Source: Heliopora coerulea (taxonomy: Eukaryota; Cnidaria; Anthozoa; Scleralcyonacea; Helioporidae). From it: a DNA stretch of 64,000 nucleotides. Made by a program: the position numbers and the translations under genes. The DNA lies in contig JASJOG010000133.1 of NCBI GenBank assembly GCA_030142905.1, positions 246,001 to 310,000 on the forward strand, written 5' to 3'. Shown here in pieces: positions 52,722-64,000 of this stretch. The notes beneath the pieces were generated by a model that was not told the origin of the DNA, did no database searches, and saw only the letters and a list, made by a program, of their open reading frames with translations. The first letter of the stretch is position 1, and every line of letters starts with the position of its first letter.

Positions 52722-54464
52722 TTAAATTCTTTGGTATACTACCATCGACTTTTCTTCAATAATATTTCTCATGTCCTCCGAGGCATGCAAAATAGGCCAG
52801 AGTGAATCAATTTTACCCACCCCCGATAATGCGGGGTGAAACGTCATAACTAATGGCAATCTCTTATTTCTTTTAATATCTCTTCTATTACTATCTTGAC
52901 TAAGGAGACTCTCCCTGGTCTTAGCTCTGGCCCTCTCAAATTCAGAATCTACCAAGTTTTCCTTAAAACCTAGTTTTATAAAATTACTACGAAGATCTCG
53001 TAATCTATCTCTATAACTCTCCTCCGTACTACAAATCCGTTTAACTCTCAAGGCTTGCCCATAAGGAATCCCCTTCTCAACATGCCTCGGATGACAGGAC
53101 CCATAATGTAAATACTGATGCGTATCCGTTGGTTTACAATACACATTTGTCGAGATCTTATTACCCTGAACCATAACCATAACATCTAAGTATGAAAGCT
53201 TTTCATATGACCATTCCCATGTATACTTAATTAATTCATGACATGAATTAACATAATGTAAAAATTCTAACAAACTTTCCCTTCCATGGAGCCAAATGAG
53301 GAAAATATCGTCCAGAAACCACCACCACACTAATGGATCCAGGTGATATCCCCTCAACATTTTCTCCTCTAACTTAGGCATAAAAATGTTGGCAAAAGAG
53401 GGTGCAAACTTTGTACCTATTGCAGTACCTAACTTTTGATGGTAGATTTTGTCTTCAAACTCAAAATAATTATTTTCTAAAATTAATTTTGCAAAATCTA
53501 CCAACTCCTCAACAGGCACCCGTTTTTCCAAATCCAAATTACTATTATATTCCTGCATTGCTTCCCTTATACTTTCTAATCCTTCGTCGTGTGGAATATG
53601 TGGATAAAGACCCACAACATCCATACTACAAATAATAGCACCCTCAGGGATATCACCCAGCTCCTTTAATTTATACAAAAATTCTGTGGTATCCTTAATA
53701 ACATGAAGTAAGGTTTTAACAATAGGCTGAAGGTCAAAGTCTACAAATTCCGAAATCCTTTCCATTGGTGCTCCACGATTGGAAACTACCGGTCTCCCCG
53801 GAACATCAACCAATCTTTTATGAATTTTAGGAAGAAGATAGCATCTACCGATTCTATTTTCTTTCCCTTTTAAATAAAGACGATTCTCTTCAGAAATTAT
53901 TCCGGTTTCCTTTAACCTAATTAATTTCCTATCATCCTCTTTACATAATTTATCCAAAGGGTTTTCCCTAACTCTCTCATAAACAGTCATTTCACTTAGC
54001 TGTTTATAAGCTTCCTCCCGGTATTCTATTAACCCCCAAACTACTACCGCAGATACCTTATCCGCCTCCTTAATAACAATATTCCTATATCCCTTTAAAT
54101 CTTTTAAGGCTCTAATCATATCTCCACTAAAATTACTATAATTACGCCCCTCCTCCTTTATTGAAATAACTTTCTCTTCCAAATTCTTAAGAAATAAATC
54201 CAATGCTGGATTGTCTATATCCGGTGTCCATGATGATTTAACCTTAAAACGCGTTACTTTGCCGGAATCCATATTTTCTTTCTCCCCAGTTTGGTCAAAA
54301 TACACCTTGCATTTCATTCTCCTACAAAATTCCTTAATATTACTAATTAATTCAAACTTATTTATCTCCCTAGGTGTAGGACAAAAATTAAGCCCTCTGG
54401 ACAAAACCTTAATTTCCATACTGGTGAGAATACGATCCGACAAATAAACCACATTCTCCGACAC
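52722..54464 (-). CDS. Penelope-like reverse transcriptase, 580-codon open frame
   Basis: RNA-directed DNA polymerase. Visible from N to C: VLSRGLNFCPTPREINKFEL, IVIKEADKVSAVVVWG, YLLPKIHKRL, GRPVVSNRGAP, SMDVVGLYPHIPHDEGL (motif A), ENNYFEFEDKIYHQKLG, AIGTKFAPSFANIFMPKLEE (motif B), WWWFLDDIFLIW (motif C, Asp pair), KLSYLDVMVM, YCKPTDTHQYLHYGSCHP and LPLVMTFHPALSGVGK. The listed first codon is not ATG. In-frame sequence continues upstream as an acidic segment to about 54636 across a TAG at 54475-54477, and the first internal ATG is 16 codons in. After YQRI the frame shifts by one base relative to the endonuclease. The RT itself shows no lesion. Confidence 0.9.
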   Translation of the reverse strand: MSENVVYLSDRILTSMEIKVLSRGLNFCPTPREINKFELISNIKEFCRRMKCKVYFDQTGEKENMDSGKVTRFKVKSSWTPDIDNPALDLFLKNLEEKVISIKEEGRNYSNFSGDMIRALKDLKGYRNIVIKEADKVSAVVVWGLIEYREEAYKQLSEMTVYERVRENPLDKLCKEDDRKLIRLKETGIISEENRLYLKGKENRIGRCYLLPKIHKRLVDVPGRPVVSNRGAPMERISEFVDFDLQPIVKTLLHVIKDTTEFLYKLKELGDIPEGAIICSMDVVGLYPHIPHDEGLESIREAMQEYNSNLDLEKRVPVEELVDFAKLILENNYFEFEDKIYHQKLGTAIGTKFAPSFANIFMPKLEEKMLRGYHLDPLVWWWFLDDIFLIWLHGRESLLEFLHYVNSCHELIKYTWEWSYEKLSYLDVMVMVQGNKISTNVYCKPTDTHQYLHYGSCHPRHVEKGIPYGQALRVKRICSTEESYRDRLRDLRSNFIKLGFKENLVDSEFERARAKTRESLLSQDSNRRDIKRNKRLPLVMTFHPALSGVGKIDSLWPILHASEDMRNIIEEKSMVVYQRI

Positions 54465-54796
54465 AAAACCTTTACTACTCTAATATTTGAACCTGTTCTT
54501 CCTTTGTTTGTACATTTCCGTCTACAGCCTCTTCCATTCTTCCATCTTCAGTTTCAACAGCCAATTCTCCAGTTACAATTTCAGCCGCCTGATCACCAGC
54601 TTCGCTTTCAATCGCCGGACCCCCTGAATCACCTGTCGGGGGTGGGTAAAATTATTGATTCACTCTGGCCTGTTTTGCATGCCTCGGAGGACATGAGAAA
54701 TATTTTTGAAGAAAAGTCGATGGTAGTATACCAAAGAATTTAAAGGATAATTTAGTGAGGTCTAAACTGAAGGGAGAAGGTAGTGGGGATTAAGGT

Positions 54797-55165
54797 ATGC
54801 GAAAGTGTGGTAAATCACGCTGCCAAATTTGCAATTGGGTGGAGGAAGGTTCCACATTTTGTAGAAATGGTCGTACATTTTATATCAATTATTTGCTCGA
54901 TTGCGATTTGGCAGGAGTGATTTACCTTAGAATATGTAAAAAGTGTTCGAAGATTTATGTGGGCAATACAATAACATCTTTCAGGAGGAGGTTTAATAAC
55001 CATAAAAGTAGTGTTAAAAGGTATGGTAATGGCCAAAGGGGTATACTGGGAGAACATTTGTATGCCCATTTTTATGAGGAGGATCATGAGGGAATTAAAG
55101 ATATGCTAGTAAAAATTATTGATAGGACGGATGTATCAGACTCAACTAAAAGGGAAGGTTTTTGA
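54797..55165 (+). pseudogene. Inverse-arm copy of the GIY-YIG domain
   Basis: Repeats 52300-52680 in opposite orientation with CGKSRC for CSKSRC. It has the same terminal TGA, and an extra TAA just upstream (GSGD-stop-GMRKC) that the other arm lacks. Confidence 0.9.
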
Positions 55166-55404
55166 GCATATAAATTGGATTCTTTTGTACCTAAAGGTTT
55201 GAACCTTAGGGACTTCTTTTGAGTATTTTTTAACGGATTTTTTAATTATTAAGTAATGCTATGTATATAAGGAGCATCTTCTATCTTGTAGTTCTTATTC
55301 TTGACAAAGGGGCGGCGCCCCGAAACGTTGAAATAAAGGTTTTTAAAAGTTTTATCTTGGCAGTTATAAATGGATTTAAAACTTGGGACAAGTAGGTTTG
55401 TGAT

Positions 55405-55407
55405 AAG

Positions 55408-55442
<35 letters not shown>

Positions 55443-55461
55443 CATACATACATACATTCAT

Positions 55462-55520
<59 letters not shown>

Positions 55521-55650
55521 CACATACACATATACATATACATATACATAAACATGTACATGTACATATACATGTGCATATACATATACATGTACATATA
55601 CATATACGAATACATATACGTATGCATTTACAAATACATGAACAATATAA
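55405..55650. repeat. Compound TA, ATAC, CA and CATATA microsatellite
   Basis: TA at 55408-55437, ATAC to about 55458, CA to about 55488, TA to 55516, then ACATAC/CATGTA units. All open frames here are artefacts of the repeat. Confidence 0.95.
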
Positions 55651-56857
55651 ACATAAATAACTAAACATAAAGCTACGGTCTGCAAGAGTTTTCTGTCCAT
55701 GCTAACTCTAGTGTAAATGGACTCCATGCACGTCCAGCCTTAAATGCAGGCAAAAGTTCGTCGAAATCATATATTATCCTTGCCAGCTTGTCTTTATAAT
55801 ATTTTCCTCAATAATATTTATTGAGGAAACTTTTTCGCATTTTTGAAAATCACTATGTGAAAAAGTTTCCTCAATAAATATTATTACCATCATCATTTCG
55901 GTCCTCCCATTGCGCTATGGGACGTGGGAGAAAGGAAAATTTACCAATTGCACTAGTTTGGTTGTTCAAAAGATTAGCAACACGCTTAACTGCCGTGTCC
56001 GTCCATTTAATTAACCTCTGGATCGCAGGTTTACTCACTTGAAACTTTCTCTAGTTATACAAGATCTGAATAACCAACCCCCAGAGCGATTTCTTAGTGC
56101 TAAATATAAGTTACACAAGCCTCGAACGTTTCTAGGACAAATATTTCCATTTACTCAATATTATAAACTAAACAAGTTTTCAAGCCTTTTTAAACTAGCA
56201 GGTAACATTTCAGGAAGAAATATTGGATTTTGCAGTCATTTGGGTACCTACCGTAGATCACCCTTCGACTAGAGAACCTTGGTTCTATGAAACTATTCGA
56301 TGCTTCACGTCCCATTTGAACCGAATGCTTAACAACAGTTACAGTTGATTTTGACTCCACAAATACGTTTTAGTATACCTTCCTTTGGCCAAATGCGATT
56401 GGATATTTTCAAGCTTTTCGGGTTCTTTGAAGGACAAGAATTGTCCTAGAGAATCCTAAAATGGTTTTGAATAATACCTATAATTAGCAAGTGTTGCACG
56501 ATTTAAATGAAAACTACAAGAATAATAGCAGTGACAACGAAATCTTCAACGAGCTCAATTGCCAACTTTATAAAGACCGTACTGAAACAAGACTTTTCCT
56601 GAACAGGGGTGTAAGTCCATGAAAGATGCTGGGGGGATGGTTCTCAAAAACAATTTCTGCTTGAGTTCGAAAATAATTAGTGCTTGCTTGGTGAGAATTT
56701 GAGGATCCTATGCCTTGGAGACCCAACATTGGTGTGAGGCTATTACGATAGGATAAAACAAAGCTAAATAATGTGCACTGTTTTTGTGTTTTGATGAACT
56801 TTGGGTTGATCGACAATGTCGATCTACCACGTTACTAAAAGGCTAAAATGCAATATG
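55651..56857. other. Unassigned spacer with one hairpin
   Basis: 27-bp exact inverted arms at 55810-55836 and 55859-55885, loop 22 nt. The frame at 56039-56272 has no recognised domain. Confidence 0.55.
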
Positions 56858-57000
56858 AAAGGAAAAAAAAGAAAGAAAGGAAGAAAGAAAAAAAAGAAAG
56901 CAAGGAAGAAAGAAAAAAAAGAAAGAAAGGAAGAAAGAAAAAAGGAAAAAAGAAAGGAAGAAACAAACAAACAAACAAAGAAAAAATAAACAAAAATAAA
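56858..57000. repeat. Purine (GAAA/GGAAGAAA) tract
   Basis: Almost pure A/G for about 140 bp, directly before the R2-group element. Confidence 0.95.
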
Positions 57001-57015
57001 TATCCATAGGATCTA

Positions 57016-60000
57016 ATGAATTGTTGCGTTAAAGCCCTTGATCTAAGAAATGGCGATAACCCACCGCAGAAGGTAGATGGAAAGAAGAACTACTTGGACA
57101 TTTTACAACAGCTATGGAACCAAAAGGGTTATCAACACCTAAATATATCGAGAGATAATTTGAGAGTGAGGGCAAATCAGCTTAAATTGGAAACGTTGAC
57201 CGATGCCAAGTTAGTCCGAGAGGAAAGAATAAAACAGCAAAGTTCGGCAATAAATTTTAGTGAAAATATTCAAAAAGAAAATGCTAATTCCGCTAGACAT
57301 ATTGAAACTGAAAGCAATGGCATGAGTAATCAGTGGGAAAATACAATGATGATAGAACCTGAAGAACTCTCTGGAGACACGGAAGCGAATTTGTTATCAT
57401 TAAACGCCAATGAAATACAGCAATATGAGGAGATAATGGAAACAACCAATACTATTATGTCTACAGTAATTGAATCACCAGGGAATTTTGAAAATCGTAC
57501 GTGGAATATAAGGACTAAGATTTAACCAACCTCATCAGAGTTAAGAGTTCTTAATTCTGTTGCCAACAGATTGTGGGATGAGGAACAAAAAAATAGCAAT
57601 ACTGACCCAAGATTACATCTCTGGCGACATAATTGTATAATATATGCAACTGAGGCAGCCTAGCTTTTGAAGACGGGCAGATCCAAGAAAAACGGGTCAC
57701 CTAGAGAAAATCAACAACGACCAATGATACCCATTTGGTTAAAGAAAATCGAAATGGAAGTTGTGAAAACAAGAAAAGAAATATCCATGGCAATTGCGGA
57801 AATCCATCGACAGCAGGGCAATGGAAAACTTACAAGAAAAGGGAAAAAGAATCAAAATTGTTTGAAAGATGAAAGAAAGGTTAAAATTAGTTGCTCTAGT
57901 CTTTACGCTTTCATTGAAAAATAGAAACTGTCACTGAAGAGACCAGCAAGGAAGCGAAAAAGAAACTTAAACAGACAATATCTAAGAAATGGAATAACAT
58001 CTACACATGTCAACCCACAAGAATACATGATACCCTGCATCGATGTATCTCCTAAGATCCGGAAAATCTCAGACCAACAATAAGAGATTGAGTCCAATAC
58101 AACAATGAAAGTGATATCCAACCATGCTTTTACTCACTCCACCAGGCTGAGGTATTCAGGAGATCAATCTGGGAAATGAAGGGGAAGGGTAACCCAAATG
58201 CAGCTTAGTTGAAAGAAATTGAAAGTGCGATGGATGCTTGCCTTGTAAGTGAAGGCCGGGTAGATGATGCTTCAATAGGGATTAATAAAGATCAAATCAC
58301 TAAAACCATTAACAAAAAAAAAAACTATAAAAAAAAAAACTGATCTGCACCAGGTCCGGACGGTATATGTAATTACTGGTTGAAGAAGCTCACGGTACTG
58401 CATAAGCAACTATCTAAAATAATAAAAGAACTACTTAAAGACGATATTAGCTTGCCAGCATGGTTAAATAGAAGACGCACCTTATTAATTCCGAAGAAGG
58501 GCGAATGGGATTCCGCAAACCAAAAGCCAATAACATGTTTAAACACGACATAGTAAATTAATGACATCTCTAATGGTACCATATGTGGATAACCATCTTG
58601 AGCAAACAGGATTACCATAAAAAGACCAGAGAGGAGCAAGAGAAGGAGTTTCTGGGTGTCTGCACAATATGTTAATTCTCAAAGTAATTATGGAAGATGT
58701 TAAGGAACGTAGACGAAATAGGGTGTGTGTTGGGATTGATGTACGAAAAGCATACGATAGTGTTAATTATTCAGTTCTTAAAAGAATCCTCAACATGCAC
58801 AAGTTCCCGACTAGATATATTTCAGCCATCATGAAACTGATTACTAGGTGTTCAACATGTCTCTCTATTATCACCAAAGAAGGAAGGCAAGAGTCGAGTC
58901 CTATTATCCTCAACAAAGCCATGTTGCAAGGCGATTCCTTATGTCCGAAACTATTTACCATATATCTTAATCCACTTGCTTGGAAAATACGGAGAATGAA
59001 CGGATATGTCTTAAGTAAACCCAATCAGTTGAAAATTACACAGACCATGTTCATCGATGACCTGAAAATGTTCTCAGCAAGCGAAAAGAAGCTCTATCTA
59101 GCCTACAGTCGACAAAAGTATGTATGGCAGATCTGAATATGGTCAGTGGATAAGATCCGACCATACAAATTCCTTGGTATACATGAGCACCTCAGGCAAG
59201 ATGAAGTAATGATTCGAGAAACAGCTACCAAAGAATTTTTGCAACGTGTATGGTTGATATGGTCATCACCACAATCAGATGCTCTCAAAGTACAACTACA
59301 AACACGTTTACAATGTCAGCCCTATCCTACTTTTTGATAACGACAAAATGGACAATTTATGAAGTCCAGGAGCTTGATCGACAAGTACGTAAGATACTAA
59401 CAGACAATAAAGGAAGACATCAGTTTATGTTTTAGAAGTGAGAGCTTGGATATATCTCGAGATAGATGAACAATTGTCAAGCTCTATGCCTAGAAAAACG
59501 ATTTCTGAGCCTCAGACGAAGATCGAACCCACAACCTTCAGACGACCGGTGAGACGCTCTAACTATTGAGCTACCTCTAACCGCCTGGGGCTCAGAAATC
59601 GTTTTTCTGAGTATAGAGCTTGTCGATTGTTCATCTATCTCAAGATATATCCAAGCTCTCAGTTCGAAAAAAAAAATAAACTGCATCAATCATTATTAAT
59701 ATATAGTGGCTTTCGCTTAGGTCGCACATATATGTCAAACTTGCACCTTAGCTCACCTGTAAGATGCTCTGAAAGTACAACTACCAACACGTTTGCAATG
59801 TGTTACAAAACTTGGGCAAGATATCAACACCTATCTATGCCTCTTTGTAGAAGTAAGGCTGAAACCGTGTCTCACATTCTAATTGGTTGTCCACGATTTT
59901 TCAAGATAAAATACCTCTATCGTCATAATGATGCACTTAAATGTTTGTATTTTACAATACTGCAACAATTTGGCATTATTAAGACGATACCTCCCCCAAA

Positions 60001-60345
60001 CACTAATGTGGAACCTAAACCGGTTGTGAACATTGATGACTTGGAGGTCTTCTGGGACATCCCAATTTACTCTTTTGGCCCTCAACTCCCAACAACAGTT
60101 GAACAGGGAAATAGGCCGGATATGGTACTTGTCAATCATAGAAGTAACACGGTAACTGTTGTTGAATGTAATTGCCCATGGACTACCAACATGGAAAAGA
60201 AAGACAAAGAAAAAACAGACAAATACTAGGAAGTTCGTGTTGAGCTACAGAGAAGATATGAGAGCTATGATGTCTACAAAATTAACGTGCTGCTGGATGC
60301 GTTGGGAGGATATTTAAAGTGCTTAAAAACTTTGCTAAATAAGTT
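57016..60345 (+). mobile_element. R2-group non-LTR retrotransposon with restriction-like endonuclease (broken)
   Basis: One-protein retroelement. An N-terminal region (57016-57525) carries NYLDILQQLWNQKGYQHLNI. A broken middle follows, then RT: TLLIPKKGEWDSANQKPITC (about 58480-58540), VRKAYDSVNYSVLKRIL (motif A, 58741), AMLQGDSLCPKLFTIYLNPL (motif B, 58918) and MFIDDLKMFS (motif C, 59047). QGDSLCP is typical of the R2 group, where L2/CR1 elements have QGSILGP. After TNTFTMSALSYF and LDRQVRKILTDNKG comes a deletion with a SINE pair. A CCHC-like knuckle (CRSKAETVSHILIGC, about 59850) and the endonuclease (RPDMVLV then VVECNCPW, about 60115-60180) follow, with the end near GGYLKCLKT at 60333. 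Stops and frameshifts abound. Confidence 0.8.
59440..59765. mobile_element. Inverted pair of tRNA-derived SINE fragments
   Basis: A minus part at 59450-59580 (B box GGGTTCGATCTTCGTCTGAG, A box GTAGCTCAATAGTTAGAGC) joins a plus part (tail at 59585-59665, then head-type GGCTTTCGCTTAGGTCGCAC at 59707-59755). It lies in the deletion within the R2-group element. Confidence 0.8.
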
Positions 60346-60549
60346 ATTACAACTAGACAAATTAGTAGAGAGTGTTTTGAAAAGAATGCAAAAAGCAGTT
60401 ATATTTGGCTAGGTTCGTATAAAGAACCTTTTTAAATCTGTTAGAGCTTAGGATTTTTAATAAGTAGTTATTTAGTATAGTTGGTTAAAGGTGTTCAGGT
60501 TATACGATTAGAGCCCTGAACATATCTTATGTAATTATCTTTTTAAACA

Positions 60550-60837
60550 AGACATTAAAGTACAAAGAAGGAAAGGAAGAAAAAGAAAAGAAATGTTGGA
60601 AGAAAGAAAAAGGAAGGAAAGAAGGGGGAAAACGAAGAAACAAAGAAAGCAAGAAGGAAAAAAAGAAATTGGGAAAGCGATAATGAAACAAAGATTAAAT
60701 GAAAGAAAATGAGGTAGAAACAAGAGGAATGAAAGTAAGGAAGAAAATAAGAAAGAAACAAAGAAAGAAAGAAAAAAGAAAGAGAAAAGAAAGAAAGAAA
60801 GTAAGAAAGAAAGAAAAAAGAAAGAAAAGAAAAAGTA
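60550..60837. repeat. Purine (GAAA/GGAA) tract
   Basis: Degenerate GAAA, GGAAGAAA and GAAAGAAA units for nearly 290 bp after the R2-group 3' UTR. Confidence 0.9.

Positions 60838-64000
<3,163 letters not shown>

Larger units (their letters stand above)
52096..55368 (-). mobile_element. Penelope-like element with 730-bp inverted arms
   Basis: The minus strand holds a nearly complete PLE. Its last 731 bp (52096-52826: linker, GIY-YIG domain, 3' UTR) occur again in inverse orientation at 54636-55368, upstream of the 5' end. The arms are almost identical, and the encoded 120-odd residues of the endonuclease region differ at one or two positions. The arrangement is like the inverted pseudo-LTRs known for Penelope. 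Both arms share a frame change before the endonuclease and a TGA inside its last part, so both derive from one defective template. The 3' end has a GGGGC/GCCCC hairpin followed by GAAAC. Confidence 0.9.

Noticed and set aside
55370..55727. Four overlapping open frames rich in Tyr/Ile or His/Thr
   Set aside because: They are produced by the compound TA/CA/ATAC microsatellite.

Overview
The window looks like repeat-dominated nuclear DNA from a metazoan, probably a marine invertebrate and possibly a cnidarian. The reasons are AT-rich spacers full of microsatellites, APE-type non-LTR retrotransposons, many GIY-YIG Penelope-like elements (PLEs), BEL/Pao and Ty3/Gypsy LTR elements, Tc1 transposons, a tRNA-derived SINE and an Academ-like DNA transposon. 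The taxon is an inference. No complete host gene is visible. The only host-like coding signal is one possible 3' terminal exon at 32351-32473 on the minus strand.

Layout. 1-9520: an APE endonuclease fragment, a decayed PLE, a Tc1 element nested in a dead reverse transcriptase (RT), two further L2/CR1-like RT elements in tandem, and PLE pieces. 9521-13878: an Academ-like transposon with long terminal inverted repeats and a broken transposase that has FEN/XPG-like motifs and a Cys-rich tail. 13879-18900: mostly unrecognised sequence, a dispersed repeat, and a 282-bp foldback whose two arms each carry a complete hammerhead-ribozyme consensus. 18905-24270: two different PLEs, the second with inverted termini and a truncated Tc1 inside, followed by a degenerate hammerhead. 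25640-26950: a minus-strand RT beside a perfect 239-bp palindrome. 27570-36800: SINEs, a PLE remnant, one more hammerhead, and a long stretch without recognisable elements. 36820-39625: the integrase half of a Ty3/Gypsy element. 40320-42080: an endonuclease-domain remnant, SINEs and a perfect hairpin.

42480-48727 is a clean nested insertion. A 5829-bp BEL/Pao element with 172-bp LTRs, a primer binding site, a polypurine tract and one 1750-codon frame broken by five stops lies inside a GIY-YIG retroelement, with an AAAC target duplication. 48731-55368 holds three more PLE copies, including one with 730-bp inverted arms and a 580-codon RT frame. 57016-60345 is an R2-group retrotransposon (QGDSLCP motif, zinc knuckle, restriction-like endonuclease) lying between purine microsatellites. 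60972-64000 is a long minus-strand copy of the same RT family found at 5737-7690.

The recurring theme is PLEs: about nine copies or pieces from several families in 64 kb. Many are associated with inverted terminal segments and with the motif CUGANGA, then a hairpin, then GAAA, which is the hammerhead-ribozyme core. The foldback at 17387-17668 and the minus-strand site at 31307-31352 keep the whole catalytic consensus. The other sites are decayed.
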